Counted from the first letter of the stretch, positions 1 through 6,624 are shown. The stretch: 11,760 bases of DNA from Veillonella sp. (GCA_018367495.1 JAGZGB010000056.1:1-11760), one strand, 5' to 3'. Translations and numbers: made by a program. Notes: generated by a model not told the origin, from the letters alone.

Positions 1-526
1 GAATTTCTTTGCTGATATCAGCACCTACCTGATCCTTTTCAGGATATTGGTAGACTATATTCCACAATACGCCATGATCTAAGAATACGTATTGAGAAAA
101 TCTAAATGTTTGCCCTTGAGTCGTATATGTCACATCAAGCTTTTTAGCAGATGAGCCATCTAATGCTACAGACTCTTCCTTGATGGTGCCGCCAATTTTA
201 GTAAACTCAGATTTGCTACGGTTTACATAGTCATCCACCGTTGGCAAAGGCTTGTTTTCACCGGCACGCAAAGCTTCAACCTCAATTACCATATGTTCTG
301 TAACGGATCCATAAATATCAATTGGATACCCATCATCCGACATATTTTTGGTACTTTTACCCATTTCATAAGGCAAAGCAATGGTAATTTCAGATTGACC
401 AGCACGGATAACTTGATGGCCAAAACTATATGTATCCATTACATTTGTAGAGCCACATCCCGCCATTGCTAGTAGCGCAGCACCGAGCAGAGCCCCTTGT
501 AATGTACGTTTCCAATTTTGTTTCAT
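1..526 (-). CDS. Lipoprotein of unknown function, C-terminus cut by window edge
   Basis: The frame is open from an ATG at 526 to the left edge, giving about 175 residues with no stop, so the 3' end lies outside the window. The N-terminus is a typical lipoprotein signal: basic residues (KQNWKR), a hydrophobic stretch at residues 9-22, and a lipobox ending A-M-A-G-C with Cys24 as the predicted lipidated residue. The mature part is soluble-looking, with alternating beta-like segments; it vaguely resembles PsbP/DcrB-like secreted domains, but I cannot assign a family. Two ATGs lie side by side (527-529 and 524-526). The second has better spacing from the GAGGT ribosome site at about 533-537, so I chose it. 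The gene diverges from tmcAL. Inference: an envelope-anchored protein facing outward; its role is unknown. Confidence 0.85.
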   Translation of the reverse strand, partial: MKQNWKRTLQGALLGAALLAMAGCGSTNVMDTYSFGHQVIRAGQSEITIALPYEMGKSTKNMSDDGYPIDIYGSVTEHMVIEVEALRAGENKPLPTVDDYVNRSKSEFTKIGGTIKEESVALDGSSAKKLDVTYTTQGQTFRFSQYVFLDHGVLWNIVYQYPEKDQVGADISKEI

Positions 527-560
527 CATATACCTCACATCAATTCAGCATTTACAGTTA

Positions 561-566
561 ATTATA
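561..566 (-). promoter_or_regulatory. Probable -10 element of the lipoprotein gene
   Basis: On the minus strand this is a perfect TATAAT, about 35 bases before the ATG, which would put the transcript start near 554 and give a short leader. I see no good -35 at 16-18 bases; TTGTAG at 587-592 lies 20 bases away. Only the -10 is therefore supported. Confidence 0.4.
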
Positions 567-661
567 GCCTATAGAACAAATAAAATCTACAAAAAACTTT
601 AGTTTTACACACATTTTTACGTCTATTTTTTCACTATACAGTCTATTAAATTCAAATTTTA

Positions 662-690
662 TTTACAGTACCTTTATGCTTTGTTACACT
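662..690 (+). promoter_or_regulatory. Candidate promoter of tmcAL
   Basis: TTTACA at 662-667 (five of six bases of the -35 consensus) is followed after 17 bases by TACACT at 685-690 (four of six of the -10). The start would be near 697, leaving a very short leader that begins just before the ribosome site at 701-707. Confidence 0.45.
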
Positions 691-712
691 AACACTAATG
701 AAAGGAGTCACC

Positions 713-1906
713 ATGAAAACTATAGGTATTATTTGTGAATACAATCCATTTCACAATGGTCACGCACACCAACTACATACACTAGCAACAAAATACCAAA
801 ATGCCTTACGCATTTGTATCATGAGTGGTTCCTTTGTACAACGAGGCGAGCCAGCTATTTTCTCCAAGTTTGATCGTGCTCGTTGGGCCATTCTAGGCGG
901 TGCAGATATCGTTATCGAACTTCCTACGCTCTATTCGTTAGGCAGTGCCCAACTATTTGCTTCAGGTGCCATTCAATTAATAAAATCTTTATCTATTGAT
1001 ATGCTTTCCTTTGGTTCTGAAGCAACTAATTTAGATCAACTCATCCTTACTGCTAAATGTATGGATTGTGAAAGCACACAAAATAAGTTACGTAATTATT
1101 TAAATGAAGGGCTATCCTATAGTACAGCCTTTCGCAAAGCACTAGGATCCGAATCACTTAGCACACCTAATGCCTTATTAGGGCTTGAATATATACGAGC
1201 TGGATTAAAACATCACCCAAGTTTAGAATATATTCCTATTCTGCGTACATCTGATCATCATAATCAAACTATCAATCAAGAGTTGCCATCCGGTACGGCA
1301 TTACGCCAACTTATCACTACTGGTATTCCAATAGATATATCTTCAGCGCTTTTAAGTGCTATTCCAACACCGATTCTAAATGATATGACACATAGAATCA
1401 CTAATGGTGACTATGTCGATTATAGTAGATATTACAATATATTACATATGCTGAGTCGTCGCATGACTACTAATGAATTAGTGTGTTTTGTTGATTTCAC
1501 CGAAGGTATTGAACACTTATGGTTAAAAGCAGCACAACAGCCTTCATGGGAATCTGCCATTGAGCAAATTAAATCCAAGCGCTACACCTATGCCCGTTTA
1601 CAGCGAATGAGCGCATACCTTACATTAGGAATTACGAAAGACTTGCTAAATGTCACTATGCAAAACGGTCCTCAATACGCTAGATTACTAGCCTTCAATG
1701 ACAGAGGTCGTCAATGGCTTAGGACTAAACATGACATTCCACTCATTCAGAAATGGGCCAAAGCACCTACTCAACTTAACAATCTTGGAAAATCTATGTA
1801 CCACGTTGATACGCTAGCTACAGATATACAAGCCTTATGTTTCCATAATAAAGATAAACGTATAGGGCATACAGACTATACATATACACCGCAATATATC
1901 AAATAA
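713..1906 (+). CDS. tmcAL: tRNA(Met) cytidine acetate ligase TmcAL
   Basis: A 397-residue protein, close to the roughly 400-residue size of TmcAL (formerly YlbM/DUF795). The family activates acetate with ATP and acetylates the wobble cytidine of elongator tRNA-Met (ac4C34), which helps decoding of AUG over AUA; it is cytoplasmic. The N-terminus GIICEYNPFHNGH carries the nucleotidyltransferase HxGH motif (His14 to His17), followed by SGSFVQRGEPAI at about 38-49, both hallmarks of the family. An in-frame ATG at 698 lies upstream, but the ribosome site AAAGGAG (701-707) sits between the two and is five bases from the ATG at 713, so 713 is the true start. This is the only plus-strand gene found here; it converges on pyrR. 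Confidence 0.93.
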   Translation: MKTIGIICEYNPFHNGHAHQLHTLATKYQNALRICIMSGSFVQRGEPAIFSKFDRARWAILGGADIVIELPTLYSLGSAQLFASGAIQLIKSLSIDMLSFGSEATNLDQLILTAKCMDCESTQNKLRNYLNEGLSYSTAFRKALGSESLSTPNALLGLEYIRAGLKHHPSLEYIPILRTSDHHNQTINQELPSGTALRQLITTGIPIDISSALLSAIPTPILNDMTHRITNGDYVDYSRYYNILHMLSRRMTTNELVCFVDFTEGIEHLWLKAAQQPSWESAIEQIKSKRYTYARLQRMSAYLTLGITKDLLNVTMQNGPQYARLLAFNDRGRQWLRTKHDIPLIQKWAKAPTQLNNLGKSMYHVDTLATDIQALCFHNKDKRIGHTDYTYTPQYIK

Positions 1907-1930
1907 AAAGTATAATTGTAATTTAAGCAA

Positions 1931-1973
1931 AAAAGGGGTTACAATACAGGTTATTCCTGTATTGTAACCCCTT
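1931..1973 (-). terminator. Strong intrinsic terminator of pyrR, overlapping its coding end
   Basis: Perfect 18-base arms at 1933-1950 and 1956-1973 enclose a five-base loop. On the minus strand the stem is followed by a run of U. The 5' arm and loop of this RNA encode the last residues and stop of pyrR (stop at 1951-1953). On the plus strand the stem is preceded by A and followed by CTTCACC, so it is oriented for pyrR, with at most weak use by the convergent tmcAL transcript. Confidence 0.9.
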
Positions 1974-2472
1974 CTTCACCATCTAATTCTACTACGGCAA
2001 CCCGAACACTTTCAAGATGTGATGTAGGAATATTTTTACCCACATAATCTGCACGAATCGGCAATTCACGGTGACCACGGTCCACGAGTACTGCTAATTG
2101 AATAGATTTAGGTCTACCAGATGTCATCAATGCATTTAAAGCTGCACGAATAGTACGCCCGGTGTAAAGCACATCATCCACGAGAATAATTGTTTTCTCC
2201 GTTGTATCAATCGTACATGGTTCTCCCTCTTTTTGACGAGCATCACGATCATCACGATACATAGCAACATTGAGTGATTCACATTCAATACGAATACCTT
2301 CAATGCGTTCGATTTCGGCCTGCAACCGTTTTGCCAGAATAACACCACGTCGTTCAATGCCTACAATAAGAGCATTAGATAAGCCTTTATTACGTTCTAG
2401 GATTTCATGACTAATACGACGAATCGCGCGCATAATAGCATCTTGATCCATCAATAAGCGTTTCTTTTCCAT
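1951..2472 (-). CDS. pyrR: PyrR: pyr mRNA-binding attenuation regulator / uracil phosphoribosyltransferase
   Basis: 173 residues, near the usual 175-180 of PyrR. The PRPP-binding loop is plain at residues 98-111 (VDDVLYTGRTIRAA), and the C-terminal DRGHRELPIRADYVGKN segment (131-147) is characteristic. In Gram-positive bacteria PyrR binds UMP and the leader of pyr mRNAs, causing early termination when pyrimidines are plentiful; it also has uracil phosphoribosyltransferase activity. No pyr biosynthesis genes follow here, since the gene ends in a terminator, so any control would act in trans. I see no clear PyrR-binding loop in the 138-base gap upstream. The order lspA-rluD-pyrR is also found in Bacillus. 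The ribosome site is AAGGG a few bases before the ATG. Confidence 0.93.
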   Translation of the reverse strand: MEKKRLLMDQDAIMRAIRRISHEILERNKGLSNALIVGIERRGVILAKRLQAEIERIEGIRIECESLNVAMYRDDRDARQKEGEPCTIDTTEKTIILVDDVLYTGRTIRAALNALMTSGRPKSIQLAVLVDRGHRELPIRADYVGKNIPTSHLESVRVAVVELDGEEGVTIQE

Positions 2473-2610
2473 ATATACGCCCTTATAGCACAGAATTCTC
2501 TATGCCCCTTTACAAATATAGTTAGAAGATTATTTAGTAAACAACAATATAAGTCAGTTATTTTATTTACATCTATTTACGTTTGTTTTCATTCCTTTTC
2601 GTTTGTTCGC

Positions 2611-3534
2611 TTATTTTCGTTTATCTTCTCGATATATTTTAGCAAACTCTATACATGCTGCGAAGTCATCTGGAAGAGGCGCCTCAAAATGCATACTTTC
2701 ACCTGTAATAGGATGTTTTACCTCTAAAGATTTAGAGTGCAATGCTTGTCCTTCAATAGGGAAATCCATACGACGGTAACCATAGAACGGATCATTAACA
2801 ACAGGATGTCCAATATGAGCAAAATGCACACGAATTTGATGTGTTCGACCAGTCTCTAAATTACATTCAACCAATGTTTGATGCCCAAATCGTTCAACCA
2901 CCTTAAAGTGAGTTACTGCATCTTTACTATTTTCAAAGACAACAGCCATTTTCATACGATCCTTGGGATGTCTTCCAATAGGAGCTTTAATAGTGCCCTT
3001 TTCTTCTACAATATTGCCTTGTACCAAAGCTAAATACGTACGTTTAGCAGAATGCTCCTTTACCTGCTCCGCTAACCCTATATGAGCTGCATCATTTTTA
3101 GCAGCCATCATAACACCAGATGTATCCTTATCTAAACGGTGAACAATACCAGGTCTAATCTCACCATTAATACCGGACAAATCCTTACAATGATATAGCA
3201 ATGCATTAACAAGTGTACCTGAATAATTACCCACTGCAGGATGAACAACCATTCCACGTGCTTTATTTACAATGATAATATCATGATCTTCATATAATAT
3301 GTCTAAAGGAATATTCTCTGGTTTAACCTCAACAGACTCTGGCTCTGGTACCTCTACATGAATAACCGAATCTGCTGTAAGTCTAAGATTCGCTTTACCT
3401 ACTTTATTACCTACAGTAACATGACCGCCTTTAATTAAACTTTGAATATAGCTACGAGATCCTTCCATTTGTTCTGTTAAAAAAACATCTAATCTCATGC
3501 CCTCTTGCTCAGTACTAACAATATATTCGTTCAT
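2611..3534 (-). CDS. rluD: RluD-family 23S rRNA pseudouridine synthase
   Basis: 307 residues, the normal size for the RluA/RluD family. An N-terminal S4 RNA-binding domain (about residues 12-60; RLDVFL, IQSLIKGGHVTVG) is followed by the catalytic domain. The signature HRLDKDTSG lies at 132-140 with Asp135 as the catalytic nucleophile, and GRTHQIRVHFAHIGHP occurs further on. RluD in E. coli makes pseudouridines in helix 69 of 23S rRNA; the Bacillus neighbour in the same gene order is YlyB. The exact target here is inferred, and RluA/RluC-type specificity cannot be excluded. The start is an ATG directly behind GAGAGGTAGAGG. It lies 53 bases after lspA and is probably cotranscribed with it. The bases after the stop are rich in repeats of AACGAAAA-like words but form no terminator. 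Confidence 0.9.
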   Translation of the reverse strand: MNEYIVSTEQEGMRLDVFLTEQMEGSRSYIQSLIKGGHVTVGNKVGKANLRLTADSVIHVEVPEPESVEVKPENIPLDILYEDHDIIIVNKARGMVVHPAVGNYSGTLVNALLYHCKDLSGINGEIRPGIVHRLDKDTSGVMMAAKNDAAHIGLAEQVKEHSAKRTYLALVQGNIVEEKGTIKAPIGRHPKDRMKMAVVFENSKDAVTHFKVVERFGHQTLVECNLETGRTHQIRVHFAHIGHPVVNDPFYGYRRMDFPIEGQALHSKSLEVKHPITGESMHFEAPLPDDFAACIEFAKIYREDKRK

Positions 3535-3587
3535 CCTCTACCTCTCTATGAGTTAAGTAATATATTCATATTATTTTAGAGTATCTA

Positions 3588-4028
3588 TCATTCATTCACT
3601 TCTTTAGATGTAAACAAATGATAGATAACCAACGCAACCCCTACACATATGCCAATATCAGCCACATTGAAAATAGGCCATATGCGAAAATCAAAGAAAT
3701 CTACAACGCCATGAAGCAAATAGCGATCTATACCATTACCAATAGCGCCTGCAACTAATAATGCAGAACCTACTTGTAAAGTCCAAGGACCTTTCAACAA
3801 TCGTTTCCAGTAATACGCACAAATACCCAATAATATGACAGCTACCAACAAGAAGAACCATCGTTGATTTGCTAGCATACCAAAAGCAGCTCCACGATTA
3901 ATGATATATGTTAAATGAAATACATTAGGAATAACAGTAAGCGATTCCCCTAACATAAAATGATTCATAACATAATATTTAGTCAATTGATCTAATAGTA
4001 TCCAAAATATAAGTATAAAATAAAACAA
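3588..4028 (-). CDS. lspA: Lipoprotein signal peptidase II (LspA)
   Basis: 146 residues with four hydrophobic segments (about 1-20, 56-73, 84-100, 122-140), matching the four-helix LspA fold in the cytoplasmic membrane. It cleaves the signal peptide of diacylglyceryl-modified prolipoproteins in front of the lipobox cysteine, for example that of the lipoprotein gene at 1-526. The two catalytic aspartates are visible: Asp101 in GNGIDR and Asp124 in FNVAD. The start codon is TTG, chosen because GGGGAG lies six bases upstream and no suitable ATG occurs. A promoter at 4068-4096 precedes it. The downstream genes rluD and pyrR are in the same direction. Confidence 0.94.
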   Translation of the reverse strand: MFYFILIFWILLDQLTKYYVMNHFMLGESLTVIPNVFHLTYIINRGAAFGMLANQRWFFLLVAVILLGICAYYWKRLLKGPWTLQVGSALLVAGAIGNGIDRYLLHGVVDFFDFRIWPIFNVADIGICVGVALVIYHLFTSKEVNE

Positions 4029-4067
4029 GATGTACTCCCCTATAATAATATATATCTTAATAGTCCT

Positions 4068-4096
4068 ATTATACTAAGTTAAGCAAATTTAGGCAA
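4068..4096 (-). promoter_or_regulatory. Promoter of lspA (lspA-rluD-pyrR unit)
   Basis: On the minus strand TTGCCT (4091-4096) and a perfect TATAAT (4068-4073) are separated by 17 bases. The -35 lies in the tail of the ferredoxin terminator, so the two units abut. The start would be near 4061, with a leader of about 33 bases. Confidence 0.65.
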
Positions 4097-4121
4097 AATA
4101 AAAAGCCCCTCAATGAGGGGC
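4095..4121 (-). terminator. Intrinsic terminator of the ferredoxin gene
   Basis: Arms GCCCCTC (4105-4111) and GAGGGGC (4115-4121) with a three-base loop. On the minus strand they are followed by UUUUUAUUUU. It begins 16 bases after the ferredoxin stop codon. Confidence 0.9.
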
Positions 4122-4136
4122 ATGTTTTATTTGTGA

Positions 4137-4301
4137 TTACTCAGCGGAAATTACAGATACTGGGCAAACGGATTCGCAAGAACCGCAATCGATGCAAGTA
4201 TCGTTGATTTCGTATTTAGTTTCACCTTCAGAAATAGCAGAAACTGGGCAAACAGATGCGCAAGAACCACATTTAATGCAACCATCAGCAATAACTCTCA
4301 T
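4137..4301 (-). CDS. Small 2[4Fe-4S] ferredoxin (54 aa)
   Basis: This short gene encodes 54 residues starting MRVIADGCIKCGSC, the classic size of clostridial-type ferredoxin. Two CxxCxxCxxxCP motifs bind two [4Fe-4S] clusters: Cys8, 11, 14, 18 and Cys36, 39, 42, 46. The two halves are an internal repeat (CGSCASVCPVSAI and CGSCESVCPVSVI). Such proteins are soluble low-potential electron carriers; in a lactate or pyruvate fermenter the likely partners are pyruvate:ferredoxin oxidoreductase and hydrogenase, but no partner gene lies nearby. The ribosome site GGAGG is eight bases before the ATG. It is a single-gene unit with its own promoter (4380-4408) and terminator (4095-4121). Confidence 0.96.
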   Translation of the reverse strand: MRVIADGCIKCGSCASVCPVSAISEGETKYEINDTCIDCGSCESVCPVSVISAE

Positions 4302-4353
4302 AATTAGGACCTCCATAAAAATATAGATCAGAACTTTTTATTATCATTTAGAA

Positions 4354-4365
4354 AGGCACTTGCCT
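4354..4365. promoter_or_regulatory. Palindrome in the ferredoxin leader
   Basis: AGGCACTTGCCT has five-base arms around two bases. It lies a few bases after the predicted transcript start (about 4373), so it could be an operator or a small leader hairpin. The function is unknown. Confidence 0.3.
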
Positions 4366-4379
4366 CAACTTATGTTCTC

Positions 4380-4408
4380 ATTATCACACAGTTCTTTTTG
4401 AAAGTCAA
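4380..4408 (-). promoter_or_regulatory. Strong promoter of the ferredoxin gene
   Basis: On the minus strand TTGACT (4403-4408) and GATAAT (4380-4385) are 17 bases apart, and the -10 is preceded by TGT, giving an extended -10. This is one of the best sigma-A-type promoters in the window. The start would be near 4373, with a leader of about 72 bases. Confidence 0.75.
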
Positions 4409-4515
4409 ATGAAAATGATAAAAAACTGTATATATTTTTGCATAACAATTGTTCCTTTTTGTTATAAAAAGCCTATACATTCCTATATTTTGATATTATT
4501 TTTCATTTAATTAAA

Positions 4516-4530
4516 TGAGTATTATACTCA
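4516..4530. repeat. Operator-like palindrome, copy 1
   Basis: TGAGTATTATACTCA is a perfect 7-1-7 palindrome. Its minus strand contains TATAAT, which with TTGGTG at 4544-4549 would make a weak second promoter with 17-base spacing. The core AGTATTATACT recurs at 4573-4583. Confidence 0.45.
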
Positions 4531-4571
4531 ATAAATGAGAATACACCAATTATCATTTCAATTAAAATACT

Positions 4572-4584
4572 TAGTATTATACTA
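4572..4584. repeat. Operator-like palindrome, copy 2
   Basis: TAGTATTATACTA is a perfect 6-1-6 palindrome with the same 11-base core as the one centred 55 bases to the left. The surrounding 30 bases (4501-4530 and 4556-4585) match at about 22 positions, so the two look like diverged direct copies. Confidence 0.45.
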
Positions 4585-4685
4585 GGAATTTAATTATCAA
4601 TATTCATTATCATAAAATTATTTTTTATTATAGTAAATTTATCGCTAATCAATATTTTAATTTAACAGATAAGTTTTACTCTTCT

Positions 4686-4714
4686 AAAAAAGGCCGAATC
4701 ATACGATTCGACCT
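4686..4714 (-). terminator. Intrinsic terminator of the SemiSWEET gene
   Basis: Ten-base arms at 4691-4700 and 4705-4714 around a four-base loop. In minus-strand RNA all ten positions pair (one U-G) and six U follow; in plus-strand RNA the same position is a C-A mismatch. It lies about 100 bases after the SemiSWEET stop. Its core is nearly identical to the terminator at 5261-5288. Confidence 0.85.
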
Positions 4715-4814
4715 AATTTATATTTATATAGCAACTTAATAGCTTCACTATTATTAAATATAGACCTATTATTCACCATAGAAAGTAATACTATTTATTT
4801 TCTACATATAACAC

Positions 4815-5078
4815 TTAGAAAGATGTTAAGAATGTTAGCATACCTAAAACTACACCTACTAGGTTAGGTACAATTAAGATAAAATCACGTTTAGGTGATT
4901 TTGTCCAACCATATAATACCCAGATCAAACAAGATACTGCTGCAAATAATGGCTGCCATGGTTGACTAGGATTACCTTGAAGATTAGCAATAATTTGTGG
5001 AATATAAGCTAAAAATACAAATACACCAATAAATGCACCAATAGAACCAACTAACATATTAAATCTTTCTTTTGTCAT
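4815..5078 (-). CDS. SemiSWEET-family small transporter (87 aa)
   Basis: 87 residues with three hydrophobic helices (about 8-30, 43-58, 64-86), the size and triple-helix layout of bacterial SemiSWEETs, which dimerise to pass sugars across the cytoplasmic membrane. The PQ motif that hinges helix 1 is at residues 27-28 (AYIPQI). WVLYGW (53-58) and PNLVG (71-75) match the region of the substrate-lining Trp and Asn. The ATG is seven bases behind AAGGAG. It is a single-gene unit with promoter 5126-5154 and terminator 4686-4714. Known members move sucrose or glucose; the substrate here is not evident, and sugar transport would be surprising in an organism of this kind. Confidence 0.82.
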   Translation of the reverse strand: MTKERFNMLVGSIGAFIGVFVFLAYIPQIIANLQGNPSQPWQPLFAAVSCLIWVLYGWTKSPKRDFILIVPNLVGVVLGMLTFLTSF

Positions 5079-5125
5079 AGATGATCTCCTTATTCAATAG
5101 TATATAATTACATCTCACACAATAT

Positions 5126-5154
5126 ACTATATTATATCTTTTCAATACAGTCAA
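5126..5154 (-). promoter_or_regulatory. Promoter of the SemiSWEET gene
   Basis: On the minus strand TTGACT (5149-5154) and TATAGT (5126-5131) are 17 bases apart, each five of six to consensus. The start would be near 5119, with a leader of about 40 bases. Confidence 0.65.
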
Positions 5155-5240
5155 TTGCATAGAATTAATTGTACAAATAAGTTTAATTCATATTACTTTT
5201 GATGTCCCTGATATATAATCTATATTTAAATCATACAAGC

Positions 5241-5296
5241 TAAAAGCACACAGCAAAAAACGAGGCCGAATCTTACGATTCGACCTCGTGTGTGCT
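5241..5296 (-). terminator. Terminator of the DASS gene with a nested outer stem
   Basis: An inner stem of 12 pairs (arms 5261-5272 and 5277-5288, four-base loop, one U-G pair in minus RNA) is followed by six U. Beyond these, AGCACACA (5245-5252) pairs with TGTGTGCT (5289-5296), so an eight-base outer stem stacks directly on the inner one and loops out the U run; a second UUUU follows. It starts 27 bases after the DASS stop. Confidence 0.85.
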
Positions 5297-5322
5297 CTTA
5301 TAGTAGAGTAACCTATCCCCTA

Positions 5323-6624
5323 TTATTTACCTGGGAAGAACGGCCATACCATTGGGATAATAAGCAAGCTTACTACGAAGCAAACCAAAATCAACGGAAC
5401 GCCAGCTTTTACATAGTCTGTAAATTTGTATTGACCAGGACCAAGTACTAATGTATTTGGAGGTGTACCTACAGGTGTACCGAATGCACAAGATGCAGCA
5501 ACGCCGATAGCCATCAATACAGCATGAGGGTCAGCACCCATACCTTGGGCAATGGAGATACCGATAGGAGCCAATAATGCACAAGATGCAGTATTAGACA
5601 TGAATTGAGTCATGATACAGGATAATGCAAATAATACACCTGTTGCAAAGTAAGGGCTAGGATTATCGCCCATAACGCCTATCACTGCATCAGCAATCAT
5701 TTTACCTGCACCAGATTGGTCAAGAGCAGTTGCCACTGGCATCATACCAGCAAATAAAAAGATTGTTACCCAGTCAATAGATGTATAAGCTTGTTTTTCA
5801 TTCAAGCAACCAGTTAACACGCAAAGCATAGCACCAATAACGGCAACCATGCTCAATGGTAGATTAATGCCAAAATGTGATTTTAGAGGATCGCCTAAAA
5901 TCATAACAATAATAACACCTAAAAGAATAAGACCAGAGTATACTTGTTTCTTAGGATCGTTAGAAATATCTTCTGCTGCTACTTCTTGTTCAACATCGCC
6001 AGCATCATCAATTTCATGTTTAGGTAACAAATGTTTACCAATAAGCATCATGAAAATGATAGTAGCAACAGTCAACGGAATACCAATCCAAGCAAATTCG
6101 AAGAAACCAAATGGTTGTTCACCAAATTTAGTTAATGTACCACTTACAATGATATTAGGTGGTGTACCAACCATTGTAATAATACCACCAATACCTGCAG
6201 CAAATGCTAAAGGCATCAATTGGCGGGATGCAGGAATCTTAGCGACAGCACAAATGCCAACAACTACAGGAAGTAATGCAGCAGTTGTACCCGTATTAGA
6301 TAAGAATGCAGACATAGTTGCAGTAACAAGCATAATGGCAAGCATTAAGCCATTTTCACTAGTACCAGCATGAGATACTACTGTTTCCCCAATTTTTTGA
6401 GCTAAACCAGTATAGAATAATGCTGCACCAACAACGAACATACCTGCAAACAACACAACTGTACTATCAGACAAGCCAGAGAATACAACCTTAGGTGTAA
6501 TAATCCCCATAAGGCCAAGTGCAATAGCGCCGCCTAAAGAAGTAATAGCCAAAGGAATAATTTCCGTAACAAATAAAAGAGCCATAACTGCAAGGACGAT
6601 TAAGGTTTGTTCTGCAGTACCCAT
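5323..6624 (-). CDS. DASS/SLC13-family Na+-coupled anion (dicarboxylate) transporter
   Basis: 433 residues, almost wholly hydrophobic, with about eleven membrane segments and a charged cytoplasmic-type loop at about 200-228. Two inverted halves are evident: each carries an SNT motif (Ser109-Asn-Thr and Ser343-Asn-Thr) and a GTPPN motif (153-157 and 386-390), as in VcINDY and relatives that bind Na+ and carboxylate at these loops. The family imports succinate, malate, fumarate, citrate or sulfate with Na+. A C4-dicarboxylate substrate is inferred from the fermentation genes beside it, not shown by the sequence. The ATG lies ten bases behind GGGAG; the three ATGs between are in another frame. 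It follows the 85-residue membrane protein after 38 bases and probably shares its transcript. Confidence 0.88.
   Translation of the reverse strand: MGTAEQTLIVLAVMALLFVTEIIPLAITSLGGAIALGLMGIITPKVVFSGLSDSTVVLFAGMFVVGAALFYTGLAQKIGETVVSHAGTSENGLMLAIMLVTATMSAFLSNTGTTAALLPVVVGICAVAKIPASRQLMPLAFAAGIGGIITMVGTPPNIIVSGTLTKFGEQPFGFFEFAWIGIPLTVATIIFMMLIGKHLLPKHEIDDAGDVEQEVAAEDISNDPKKQVYSGLILLGVIIVMILGDPLKSHFGINLPLSMVAVIGAMLCVLTGCLNEKQAYTSIDWVTIFLFAGMMPVATALDQSGAGKMIADAVIGVMGDNPSPYFATGVLFALSCIMTQFMSNTASCALLAPIGISIAQGMGADPHAVLMAIGVAASCAFGTPVGTPPNTLVLGPGQYKFTDYVKAGVPLILVCFVVSLLIIPMVWPFFPGK

Larger units (their letters stand above)
4302..4814. other. 513-base gene-free, very AT-rich regulatory stretch
   Basis: I see no credible gene here. 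It holds the ferredoxin leader and promoter (to 4408), five copies of TGATAAT read on the minus strand (starting at 4340, 4380, 4549, 4593 and 4606 in plus coordinates as ATTATCA), two related palindromes at 4516-4530 and 4572-4584, and the terminator of the SemiSWEET gene (4686-4714). Nothing recognisable lies in 4715-4814. Confidence 0.7.

Noticed and set aside
698..712. Longer tmcAL start at 698
   Set aside because: The ribosome site AAAGGAG lies after this ATG and points to the ATG at 713, which also gives the normal family N-terminus MKTIGIICEYNPFHNGH.
2473..2610. PyrR-binding attenuator in the pyrR leader
   Set aside because: I looked for the PyrR anti-antiterminator loop and a terminator stem in this gap and saw neither; only a small imperfect stem near 2490-2505 is present.
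4302..4690. Hidden protein gene in the long AT-rich gap
   Set aside because: All frames on both strands are broken often and none has a ribosome site with a reasonable length; only a 12-codon frame was seen.
5849..6373. Plus-strand open frame of 174 codons inside the DASS gene
   Set aside because: It lies wholly antisense to a well-supported transporter, has no ribosome site, and its Ile/Pro/Ala-rich peptide resembles no protein.
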